Shown here one piece after another: positions 39,601 to 48,643 of a stretch of 64,000 nt of DNA (within the stretch, counting starts at the first letter, position 1; the number at the start of each line of letters is the position of its first letter). Both the position numbers and the translations under genes were made by a program. A model generated the notes under the pieces. That model worked only from the letters and a program-made list of their open reading frames with translations, had not been told where the DNA came from and searched no databases. The stretch spans positions 14,834,598-14,898,597 of the forward strand of contig NC_135560.1 of assembly GCF_964340395.1 (NCBI RefSeq), read 5' to 3'. This DNA comes from Glandiceps talaboti (taxonomy: Eukaryota; Hemichordata; Enteropneusta; Spengelidae).

Positions 39601-39969
39601 GTATTACTGTACTGCACTGTACTGTACTGTAGTGTATTGTACTGTACCGTACTCGTACTCGTACTGCACTGCACTGCACTTCACTGCACTACATTGCACT
39701 GCACTGCACTGTACTGGGCTGGACTGGACTGTTTGGTACCCCATCCCACCGTACTCTACTCTACTCTACTCAACTCTACTCTACTCTACTCTACTCTACT
39801 CTACTCTACTCTACTCTACTCTACTCTACTCTACTCTACTCTACTCTACACAACTCTTCTCTATTCTATTCTACTCTACTCTACTCTACTCTACTCTACT
39901 CTACTCTACTCTACTCTACTCTACTTTACTCTACTCTACTCTACTCTATTCTATTGTACTCTACTCTAC
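39601..39969. repeat. Pentanucleotide array: (ACTGT/ACTGC)n to (CTACT)n
   Basis: Variable ACTGT/ACTGC units (39601-39740) lead into about 40 highly regular CTACT units with a few CTATT or CAACT variants. Confidence 0.97.
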
Positions 39970-40535
39970 GTGACACCGAACACAATTCCGACTCGCTGAC
40001 TTCATCAATTCATCGAATGATTTGTCTACTGATATTTCTGTAGGACACGGTACGGTGACTTTAATTTCTTTTCAATGGATGGATTTGAGGCTTATTTTAC
40101 TTCAAGTAAGGAAAACAATTTGTCCCTGTCAGTATTCTTGTTGTCTCTTGTTCACTGTACCACAAGACAAGTAACAAATTGTAACATCATAAATAAGATT
40201 TATAATTACGTCAAATCAAACTATACAAAGATGCAAATTACTGACAGTATGTTTACAGAAAGCCGAGCATTAGATTGAAATAAAGTCAACTCTATGTGAA
40301 ATAATGGTGTCATTCCTTCTGGAATTAACTTAAAGTATTTATAATCACAGTATATAGACGTTAACAGATTAAAGATTGAACAAACTGATGAACTATACTG
40401 TTTAGTGCATGACTTGCATATTAATGAGGGTATTAGCATATTGCCTCCTCAACTTATTGACACACTAGCACATATAGTCACTCGAGATTCCTATATGTCA
40501 GACGTTTGACGTCGAAGACGATGATGATGACTACG

Positions 40536-40706
40536 CTTCTTCTTCTTCTTCTTCTTCTTCTTCTTCTTCTTCTTCTTCTTCTTCTTCTTCTTCTTCTTCT
40601 TCTTCTTCTTCTTCTTCTTCTTCTTCTTCTTCTTCTTCTTCTTCTTCTTCTTCTTCTTCTTCTTCTTCTTCTTCTTCTTCTTCTTCTTCTTCTTCTTCTT
40701 CTTCTT
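40536..40706. repeat. (CTT)57 perfect trinucleotide tract
   Basis: 171 bp with no interruption that I can see; it reads (GAA)n on the opposite strand. It is preceded by GATGATGATGA. The poly-Leu and poly-Arg frames are artefacts. Confidence 0.98.
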
Positions 40707-41526
40707 GATTTAATTCTCCAAATCTTAATCGTAACGCATATTAATATTATTACGGTTAACATCATTAATATAAGGATTGAAGTTGCAGTGTTGAGATACC
40801 TTTTAAGGATGAAGTAGACAGTACTTTACGTAAATAATCTGTGTTATTCAGCGTCAATAACAGATACAGTCTTATTGATTTATGCATCCTGTGATGTTTT
40901 CTGCTCATTGAATGCTGTAAGTCTCATGTGTGACGCGAACTCAGAACTTCCAAACTGTTTTGATGGGAAGCATGTAAAGCTATCAATTTATTGACGTATA
41001 TAGAGGATTATACAGACGTATAAACACCCTCTTCGCTCTTTAAGAATGCAGAGTAGTGAGTGGGGTCGGTGACCTTTTTTGAAATTCACACAAAACGTGA
41101 AATGAAGGTAGCAGCAAAACAGAGACCCGAATCGTAATAGAATATGACACTATCAATATTTTGTGTGAAAACTCATTATTTTTGTGATTAAACAGAAAGT
41201 TGTGAGCTAGAAAGAGTTTAGTCATCAACGTTTAACTTCAATTGATTTCCAATTAGAAAGCACACACGTTTATTGGTCTGACAGACGAAGTCAGTAGGGG
41301 GCTATATGAATGGCGTGAGGTCAACCTGTCTATCTCTGTGTACCTGCGTGTGTGCGTGCGTGCGTACCTCTGCGGACAGTCATATCTCTGACATGCAATG
41401 GCTACGTTGATTCAAACTTTGCACAAAGGTCACTATGATTATGGATAGATACGCAGGAATGACCAAACTTTACAGCTGCAGGAGACTGAGGTGAAAATGG
41501 AAGGCCACGAAAATAATTGTACGTGG

Positions 41527-41641
<115 letters not shown>

Positions 41642-41777
41642 AGGTCAAATTCACAAACAGGACAATATTGTATACCACAGAGTATTCAAGTGCATCTGAC
41701 TTCGTTCCAATCATGTACAGAGGTGACACATGATATTGGACATGTTCAAGTGCGAAGGGACAGGTCGACATATTATG

Positions 41778-41798
41778 TCATTATAATAATTATAGTTA

Positions 41799-41893
<95 letters not shown>

Positions 41894-41945
41894 CTGGTGC
41901 TGCTCCTCCCCCTCCTCCTCCTCCTCATTATAATAATTATAGTTA

Positions 41946-41979
<34 letters not shown>

Positions 41980-41983
41980 GCTG

Positions 41984-42019
<36 letters not shown>
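41778..42019. repeat. (ACT)n-rich microsatellite flanking LINE copy 1 on its 5' side
   Basis: (CTA)n, (ATA)n and (CTC)n blocks. A 28-bp segment beginning TCATTATAATAATTATAG and the (CTA)n after it occur twice (41778 and 41925), 147 bp apart. LINE copy 1 starts inside the second (CTA)n run. Confidence 0.95.
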
Positions 42020-42225
42020 AGCCGAGTGGACGTAGTGAAAAGGTGCTCCCGAAATCCTTCGAAATCAAGGCTCCTGGTGACCATCTATCGGAATTTACAC
42101 ATCGTTTGTCTTGGTAGGACATCAAACTACCTCTTTGTAAGTTTATTTTTGTAATTTGTTCCCGGTTTTCTGCTTTTTAAAGCCTTTTTGCTGGCCCGAT
42201 CTGGGTTACGGTAGGCGTAACCAAG
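42020..42225 (+). promoter_or_regulatory. 5' UTR / presumed internal promoter of LINE copy 1
   Basis: 206 bp from the (ACT)n junction to the ORF1 ATG. The start codon lies in CCAAGATGGCCGC (42221-42233), which is both a good Kozak context (A at -3, G at +4) and a match to the YY1 core AAGATGGC. Human L1 has a YY1 site at its 5' end, though it lies in untranslated DNA there. Promoter activity is inferred from element type only. Confidence 0.45.
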
Positions 42226-43773
42226 ATGGCCGCTAACATCACGGGGCATGGCCGTGATGTGTTCCGTGACATGACCCAAAAACATGGGATACGATTTCAA
42301 TCTTTCGAGGGTGTAAAACCTGAAGAATATGTCAAACAAGTTGCCGAGATAACTGGTCCTGAAAACGTTATTGCAGCCTCAAGAGCAAATGGGGCTGTTG
42401 TGGTTTTTGTAAACTCTGTCTCTTGGGTCGGGACAGTATGTAGCATCGGTATAGACATCGACGGATGTTGGGCTCATGCCGAACCACTCGTTAAACCTTC
42501 CACAAAACTTATCCTCTCAGGCGTACCACCTTACATTCCTCAAGCCATACTTGAGGGAGCAATTACACAATACGGTAAAATTGTCAGCCCAATGAAACCC
42601 ATTCCACTCGGTTGCAAACTTGAAAGGTTGCGACATGTAAAATCATTCCGTCGTCAGGTGCATATTATACCACACGAGGGAATTGAAAGTCAGGACTTAC
42701 AAGGTATGTTTCACGTATCATTAGAAGGTAGAACATACAGAATATATCTTTCAACTGACGAACCAAGATGTTTCAAATGCAACATGGTTGGGCATTTCCA
42801 ACGCCAATGCCCAAACACAAACAATGACACCCGACAGGACAACATCGAAAATAACGAGACACAAACCAACAATAACGACGAAACAAATGTAAATACCACT
42901 CAAAGAACACCTGAAAGACAAAATGCAAACGAAGACACGGGTAAAGACACACCTGATAACACAACTATACACATGGACGATGAAACTGACAATACAACAG
43001 ATGACGTACCGATCGACGAAACAGACAACTCAGCCAGTACAAAGACAAAGGAGAAGATTACTACTATACAAATAGAACGTGAAAACGACACACAACAAAT
43101 GAACGAAACCGATACTGTTGGTACTGACAATATACAAACAGAAATCAAAGACAACGATATCCAACAAAATGACAGCAACACTACTCCAAAACTTCCGAAT
43201 ACTAAGTCAAACAATGTCGATTCTAATGAAGAAGAGAGGGTACGAACCCCTCCTTCACCCTCCTCCAGCGCTCCCTCAATCCCTTCGGACATTGCGTCCT
43301 CCTCTTCCTCAGCCACACCACCAATTTCAATTGACCTTTCTGGGCGATTGTTACAAAGTGGAGAGGTATCAAACGACCTAGACTATAATTCGGATTCACA
43401 AGACCTTTTTATAGTACCAGAAACCCAAATGTCACAAACTGAGCCAAACTTTAATTATGTCAATGAAGACACCAACGAAGATGAGATAGAATCCATCTCA
43501 TCGGAAATGTCAGATGTGTCCCTATTAAATGAAAGTCAACAAGGACCATCTACAGACTCTATCAGAGAATTTCTAAGTGAAACCATGCACTCAAAAAAAA
43601 TCATAGAAAAATGCAAACAGTTCTGTCCAAACCTCAAAATCTTGACCCACGCTTTCAAACATTACCGTTCAACACAAGCACTCACTACATCGCAAAAAGC
43701 TAGAATCCACAAAATTAGAACAAAGGTACTACACTACATCAAGACAACCGGATATAAAACTAAGAACAACTGA
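42226..43773 (+). CDS. LINE copy 1 ORF1 protein (RNA-binding, RRM-like region plus CCHC knuckle)
   Basis: This 515-residue protein is expected to coat the element RNA and act as a chaperone in the retrotransposition complex. Residues about 50-175 look like the RRM-like region of Tx1-type ORF1 proteins (LILSGVPPYIPQAILEGAI, then YGKIVSP, then RRQVHII). A single zinc knuckle CX2CX4HX4C (Cys182, Cys185, His190, Cys195) follows. Residues about 197-400 are low complexity, rich in Asn, Asp, Thr, Glu and Gln, with a Ser/Pro-rich block near 345-370, and are probably disordered. The C-terminal 70 or so residues are basic. I chose the first ATG because of its Kozak context. ORF2 starts 26 bp later in another frame. 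The protein is identical to that of copy 2. Confidence 0.92.
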   Translation: MAANITGHGRDVFRDMTQKHGIRFQSFEGVKPEEYVKQVAEITGPENVIAASRANGAVVVFVNSVSWVGTVCSIGIDIDGCWAHAEPLVKPSTKLILSGVPPYIPQAILEGAITQYGKIVSPMKPIPLGCKLERLRHVKSFRRQVHIIPHEGIESQDLQGMFHVSLEGRTYRIYLSTDEPRCFKCNMVGHFQRQCPNTNNDTRQDNIENNETQTNNNDETNVNTTQRTPERQNANEDTGKDTPDNTTIHMDDETDNTTDDVPIDETDNSASTKTKEKITTIQIERENDTQQMNETDTVGTDNIQTEIKDNDIQQNDSNTTPKLPNTKSNNVDSNEEERVRTPPSPSSSAPSIPSDIASSSSSATPPISIDLSGRLLQSGEVSNDLDYNSDSQDLFIVPETQMSQTEPNFNYVNEDTNEDEIESISSEMSDVSLLNESQQGPSTDSIREFLSETMHSKKIIEKCKQFCPNLKILTHAFKHYRSTQALTTSQKARIHKIRTKVLHYIKTTGYKTKNN

Positions 43774-43799
43774 ACACATTAAACTTCACTACACACAAC

Positions 43800-46700
43800 A
43801 TGCATACACAACGATATCTATTTTTATTGTTAGCCATTATGACAGGCTTAACATGTACAACACTCAACGTTAGAGGTTGTCGCGACTCCTTTAAAAGATA
43901 CCAGGTGTTCGAATATTTGAAAAATAACTCACGGGCAGATTTCCATTTACTTCAGGAAACACACACAACCCCCACTGACGAAACAACTTGGCAACTAGTT
44001 TGGCGAGGCAGAGGCCTATTTTCCCATGGTTCGGTCAACCGCGGCGGTATCTCAATTTTGTTTTCTCCAAATACTAAAGTTAATATTCTAACCAAACGTG
44101 ATCTCCTTCCAGGCCACCTTCTCTCTACCAATGTAATGATAAATGACCTCCGTATTCATATAATAAACATTTACGCACCAACTGACGCAACTGAACGCCT
44201 GGAGTGTTTTACAATCCTTGAACAACATTTAAATTCCATTAAAGACTCTGACGACCCAATCTACTTGGGAGGGGACTTCAATTGTACAACTGACCCCCGG
44301 ATAGATCGTAACCGGGGGTCCGAGCCAGATATCAGAACGTCAAACTTACTCACAAATTTAACCCGACGCTTTAAACTTGTTGACGCATGGAGAAACCAAC
44401 ATCCAGCATCACTTAACTATACATGGCATCGCGATCACGACAATGCGCATGCGCGACTTGACAAAATTTTTGTGAATAAACATTATATCAACCGTATCAA
44501 AAAGTGTTCAATCCTGAACTCCTCCTTGGCCTTTTCGGACCACTCACTTGTCACCCTTTCAGTATCCCTAAAAAGTGTCAAAAATCGGAACCCAGTTTGG
44601 ACCCTTAATACCTCTATCCTTGAGGAGGAAAACTACAAGGGGATTATTTTTAATTTCTGGAAAAACTGGGATAAACAGAAGGACAGTTATCCAAATCTTC
44701 AACTTTGGTGGGACATTGGAAAACAAAAAATCAAGCAACTCAGCCAACAATACTGTAATAATAAAGTGAACCAAAACAAAACCGACAAACATAACCTTGA
44801 AACCGAAATAGCTGCTCTTGAAAGTCAGCTCAGTAACCATGGCTACAACTCAGCCGTTGAAAAAGTATATCAGGAGAAAAAGACTCTGCTCACCAATTTG
44901 ACTAATCAGGAAAACAAACACGCAGGTATTCGGAACAGACACAAATATCTTAATAACTCAGATGCTCCTGACAATGTTATATACAAACTTAACGAACAAA
45001 AGAGAACAAGAAAATCTATCATCCAACTTCAAAACGGAAATGACAATACAATAACTGAAGATCCGACCAAAATCAGAAAAACGATTCGTCAATTTTACGA
45101 AGAACTTTACACCCCCGAACCCACTGATCTGACTTCTACCTCTGAAATTCTTAATAACCTTCCTCAAATTAACGAATTTGACCGCGATTTCCTTGACAGT
45201 GAAATTACACTCGAAGAAATGACAAACGCATTAAAACTTCTCCCGAACGACCGCACACCTGGCATTGATGGTATCCCAAACGAGTTTTATAAAACCTTTT
45301 GGTCAGTACTTGGAAACGATTACCATGAAGTTATGATGGCATCAATAAATCAAGGCATCCTACCAAACTCGTGTAAGCGTGCCGTGACTACGCTCATTCC
45401 TAAAACAGGCAATACAAATTTACTGAAAAACTGGCGTCCCATAAGTCTTCTCTGCAGTGACTACAAAATACTGACAAAGACACTCTCTCTCCGTCTCAGG
45501 AACGTGATAAGTTCTATCATCCATCATGACCAAAGTTGTAGTATCCCTACCCGTCAAATTCATGACAACATTTCTCTGTTACGCGACAGTATCACCATGG
45601 CCAATGAAAACAACATCCCACTTGGTATACTGGCACTTGACCAAGAAAAGGCCTTTGACCGTGTCAATCATCAATATCTTTTTGACACTTTACGCTCGTT
45701 CGGTTTTGGAAATAAATTTGTTGACTTGATTCATTTAATCTATAACGAAGCACAATCTTTAATTCGAGTGAACGATACCCTAACTTCGCCAATTGATTTT
45801 GCCAGGGGAATTAGACAAGGCTGTTCACTTTCTGGGCAACTTTACGTCATTGCCATTGAACCCCTTCTACACCACATCAGAACTAAGAGTAAAATAACAG
45901 GTTTAGACATTCCAAACTCACACAACAACAAATGTAAACTTTCTGCATACGCAGACGATGTCGAGGTTTTTATTACTCGCGACGAAGACTTAAATGAACT
46001 CAATCACTCACTAGTTATTTACCAACAAGCATCCAATGCCAAGATCAACTTCAGTAAATCAAAGGGTTTGTGGTGCGGCTCCTGGCGTGAACGTCACGAT
46101 AACCCCCTTAACATCGAGTGGAACAACAAAGGCCTGAAACTCCTTGGTATTTTACTTGGCAATACTGAATCGTACATCGACGAGAATTGGAAACATCTCA
46201 CTCAAAAAATTGAAAACAAACTTGAAAACTGGTCTCACTTTGCCCCTAAAATGTCCTATAGGGGGCGCGCTATAATTATCAACCAGTTAATCGCATCCAA
46301 AACACTTTTCCCTCTCACTGCTCTTACTCCGCCCGAATACACTATCACATATCTCCAACGCTTATTTCTCAACTTTTTTTGGAACGGAAAACATTGGATA
46401 TCATCTGACACATTGTACCTCCCACTTGATAAAGGCGGCCAAAACTTGATTCACTTACAAAGTAGAATAACTGCACTTCGCATCCAATTGATTCAACGCT
46501 ATCTTTATTTAGACTCTAAACACCCTTGGTTCCAAATGATTGATTTTTACCTCAGTAAAGTTGGAAATTTAGGATACACCAAGGGACTCCTTACTACTGA
46601 ACTGAGCATGAATCTCAACAATATGCCTCCCTTCTACATCGATCTTCTCAAGCGTTGGAGAAACACTAAAAAAGTCCGTAAGCTTGACAAAACGAACATC

Positions 46701-47726
46701 TTCGAAATTCTCAACGAACCACTCTTTTGTAATCACCAAATTCTCCATCCACTCAGAAAAGAGCCATTTAGACTTGAACATTTGATTTCTGCTGGACTGA
46801 CAAAAATCCGAGATCTTCTCAACGCTGACCACAAAGCCTTACTTACGGTACCTGATATTACTGATAGAATCAATATTCGCTCCCAACGCATCCTTCAACT
46901 TACCCTAGATACAATCCACAAAGCCATCCCCACAGATTGGATGAACACAATCAACAAGTACTTACATAGTAGAAATGTGAACATGATTGAAAATACACAC
47001 TACAGCTTTGAACTCCACGTCTCCGATGACCTCAACTTTCCTTTATACAAATTCGAAAAGGGGGCCATCTACAAACACTTAATACAGGCACAACACATAA
47101 ACCGGTCACCTGAAGGATTAGATACAGTCTGGCGCGATGTCCTTAATATTCCCGAGAATAGTAAACCGAACTTCAAAGCCTGTTACTCACCTCTTGTCAC
47201 ATTATACGAAGGCGACCTTCTTTGGCGCATCATGCACGGTGCATATGCGAGTGAAAATTTCCTAACTGAAATCGGCGTGAGTCGAGAAAGAAATTGTCTA
47301 TTCTGTTCGGAAAAAGACTCGCTTCTACACATCTTCTTTGAATGCCACCACATCCAACCCCTCTTAGCCTTCCTCAACTCACTCACGAGAACATTCCCAA
47401 CAAAACCCAAAATACCACCCTGGTGGTTCATTCTGAACCCGCCTAAAAAGTCAAATAAGTTCAACTCGAAACGAGAACGGGATCTTTTCATTTATTTAAT
47501 CTGTACAGCAAAAATGTCCATTCATTTATGCCGTCGAAACAAACGCGAAAACATCCCGCATACTGATCCAAAAACAATCTTCAAAGATAAAATCGCCACC
47601 CGTCTAAAAACTGAATTTGCATACTTCAACCTCGTTCGCCAGCTTGATAGATTTTCCGACACTTGGTCACAGAACGAAATTCTCTGCAAACTTTCACCAA
47701 CGAATGAATTAGAAATACTGATTTAA
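43800..47726 (+). CDS. LINE copy 1 ORF2 protein (APE endonuclease and reverse transcriptase)
   Basis: A 1308-residue protein that nicks target DNA and reverse-transcribes the element RNA there. The APE-type endonuclease covers about residues 19-255: TLNVRG, LLQETH (Glu53), IYAPTD, GGDFN (157-161), ARLDKIFV and SDH (246-248). A linker with coiled-coil potential follows (about 300-400). The RT covers about 480-790: NWRPISLLCSDYKIL, LDQEKAFD (motif A, Asp614), RQGCSLSGQLY, YADD (717-720, catalytic Asp pair) and LKLLGILLG. The C-terminal knuckle is CX2CX7HX4C (Cys1166, Cys1169, His1177, Cys1182). All key residues are present, so the copy looks competent. The first Met opens a hydrophobic run, and Met15, just before the endonuclease fold, may be the real start. 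It differs from copy 2 at residue 130 (Ala here, Val there) and 910 (Trp here, Cys there). Confidence 0.95.
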   Translation: MHTQRYLFLLLAIMTGLTCTTLNVRGCRDSFKRYQVFEYLKNNSRADFHLLQETHTTPTDETTWQLVWRGRGLFSHGSVNRGGISILFSPNTKVNILTKRDLLPGHLLSTNVMINDLRIHIINIYAPTDATERLECFTILEQHLNSIKDSDDPIYLGGDFNCTTDPRIDRNRGSEPDIRTSNLLTNLTRRFKLVDAWRNQHPASLNYTWHRDHDNAHARLDKIFVNKHYINRIKKCSILNSSLAFSDHSLVTLSVSLKSVKNRNPVWTLNTSILEEENYKGIIFNFWKNWDKQKDSYPNLQLWWDIGKQKIKQLSQQYCNNKVNQNKTDKHNLETEIAALESQLSNHGYNSAVEKVYQEKKTLLTNLTNQENKHAGIRNRHKYLNNSDAPDNVIYKLNEQKRTRKSIIQLQNGNDNTITEDPTKIRKTIRQFYEELYTPEPTDLTSTSEILNNLPQINEFDRDFLDSEITLEEMTNALKLLPNDRTPGIDGIPNEFYKTFWSVLGNDYHEVMMASINQGILPNSCKRAVTTLIPKTGNTNLLKNWRPISLLCSDYKILTKTLSLRLRNVISSIIHHDQSCSIPTRQIHDNISLLRDSITMANENNIPLGILALDQEKAFDRVNHQYLFDTLRSFGFGNKFVDLIHLIYNEAQSLIRVNDTLTSPIDFARGIRQGCSLSGQLYVIAIEPLLHHIRTKSKITGLDIPNSHNNKCKLSAYADDVEVFITRDEDLNELNHSLVIYQQASNAKINFSKSKGLWCGSWRERHDNPLNIEWNNKGLKLLGILLGNTESYIDENWKHLTQKIENKLENWSHFAPKMSYRGRAIIINQLIASKTLFPLTALTPPEYTITYLQRLFLNFFWNGKHWISSDTLYLPLDKGGQNLIHLQSRITALRIQLIQRYLYLDSKHPWFQMIDFYLSKVGNLGYTKGLLTTELSMNLNNMPPFYIDLLKRWRNTKKVRKLDKTNIFEILNEPLFCNHQILHPLRKEPFRLEHLISAGLTKIRDLLNADHKALLTVPDITDRINIRSQRILQLTLDTIHKAIPTDWMNTINKYLHSRNVNMIENTHYSFELHVSDDLNFPLYKFEKGAIYKHLIQAQHINRSPEGLDTVWRDVLNIPENSKPNFKACYSPLVTLYEGDLLWRIMHGAYASENFLTEIGVSRERNCLFCSEKDSLLHIFFECHHIQPLLAFLNSLTRTFPTKPKIPPWWFILNPPKKSNKFNSKRERDLFIYLICTAKMSIHLCRRNKRENIPHTDPKTIFKDKIATRLKTEFAYFNLVRQLDRFSDTWSQNEILCKLSPTNELEILI

Positions 47727-48314
47727 CTTTATCGTGCCTGATTGCTTTCTCCTCAGCGTGCCTGTAAATATTGCTACGGCACGCTGAAATGTTTTCCTTT
47801 CCCATATTTTATCAATAAAGCCATCCACAATTTTGTGTCCGTGTCCTTTACTGAGTCCTTTGCCCTTGTACTCGCACACAGAATACCAACATTTTGTTAG
47901 TTCAATGGTCGTTGTCGAGCTCCCGTTTTGGGCAGCGTACTCTTTGCGCGTTCTCCGTCCTTGGAGTTCGGCGGTGAGCTCGATGGAGGACATACAAACA
48001 CATTAACCACTTTCTAGCAACCTTGCTATTTGATCTTTCCCGTTAGGTCTGACTGTTATACTGAAAGACTGAAACAGCCAGCCTGAATAGACGTGGAACC
48101 AACTCTTGTAACATCCGGAGGCTGATGATGCAGCTGCGACTTATACCAGTTGAAAATCAATTTCCATGACTGAATCACCATTTGTTCTTGTTGAATTTCA
48201 AATCTTGTATAAATTTTTACCAATATTCTCAAATGTTAAACTTCAATTTCATTCTCTACCTGTACACTGTTATGTCAATATTTTAAAACATTGTAATAAA
48301 GTTCATTTTCAAAA
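47727..48314 (+). other. 3' UTR of LINE copy 1 with polyadenylation signal
   Basis: 588 bp from the ORF2 stop to the (ACT)n tract. AATAAA occurs at 48295-48300, 14 bp before the end, and another at about 47812-47817. The element has no poly(A) tail; the sequence passes from TTTTCAAAA straight into (CTA)n. Near the start of the UTR, TCAGCGTGCC and GGCACGCTGA (about 47754 and 47777) can pair as a hairpin. Confidence 0.8.
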
Positions 48315-48401
48315 CTACTACTACTACTGCTGCTACTACTACTACTATTACTAATACTACTTCTACTACTGCTGCTGCTGCTACTACTACTGCTGCTAAT
48401 G

Positions 48402-48437
<36 letters not shown>
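48315..48437. repeat. Interrupted (ACT)n microsatellite between LINE copies 1 and 2
   Basis: 123 bp of ACT units with a fixed set of interruptions (GCT, ATT, AAT, TTCT blocks). The same order of interruptions follows copy 2 at 54733-54883. Only the lengths of the pure ACT runs differ: the first run is about 5 units here and about 17 after copy 2. Confidence 0.95.
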
Positions 48438-48643
48438 AGCCGAGTGGACGTAGTGAAAAGGTGCTCCCGAAATCCTTCGAAATCAAGGCTCCTGGTGACC
48501 ATCTATCGGAATTTACACATCGTTTGTCTTGGTAGGACATCAAACTACCTCTTTGTAAGTTTATTTTTGTAATTTGTTCCCGGTTTTCTGCTTTTTAAAG
48601 CCTTTTTGCTGGCCCGATCTGGGTTACGGTAGGCGTAACCAAG

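Larger units (their letters stand above)
42020..48314 (+). mobile_element. Tx1-clade non-LTR retrotransposon, full-length copy 1
   Basis: A 6295-bp LINE with a 5' UTR of about 206 bp, ORF1 (515 aa), a 26-bp gap, ORF2 (1308 aa) and a 588-bp 3' UTR with AATAAA just before the end. Both ORFs are uninterrupted. It sits between (ACT)n tracts, starting AGCCGAGTGG and ending TTCATTTTCAAAA|CTACTACT. Tx1-clade assignment rests on the RT block NWRPISLLCSDYKIL, LDQEKAFDRV, RQGCSLSGQLY and YADDVE, the APE-type endonuclease, and the ORF1 layout with one CCHC knuckle. Several Tx1-clade families are known to be target-specific. Boundaries were set where identity between copies 1 and 2 meets the microsatellite. 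No classical target-site duplication can be recognised within a microsatellite. Confidence 0.95.

Noticed and set aside
42711-43381. Frames inside LINE ORF1 on the other strand and other phases
   Set aside because: Shadows of ORF1; the same set recurs at +6418 in copy 2.
48315-48437. (ACT)n between the LINE copies as a classical target-site duplication
   Set aside because: At about 120 bp with many interruptions it is far longer than usual LINE duplications, and the 5' flank of copy 1 does not carry the same interruption pattern.
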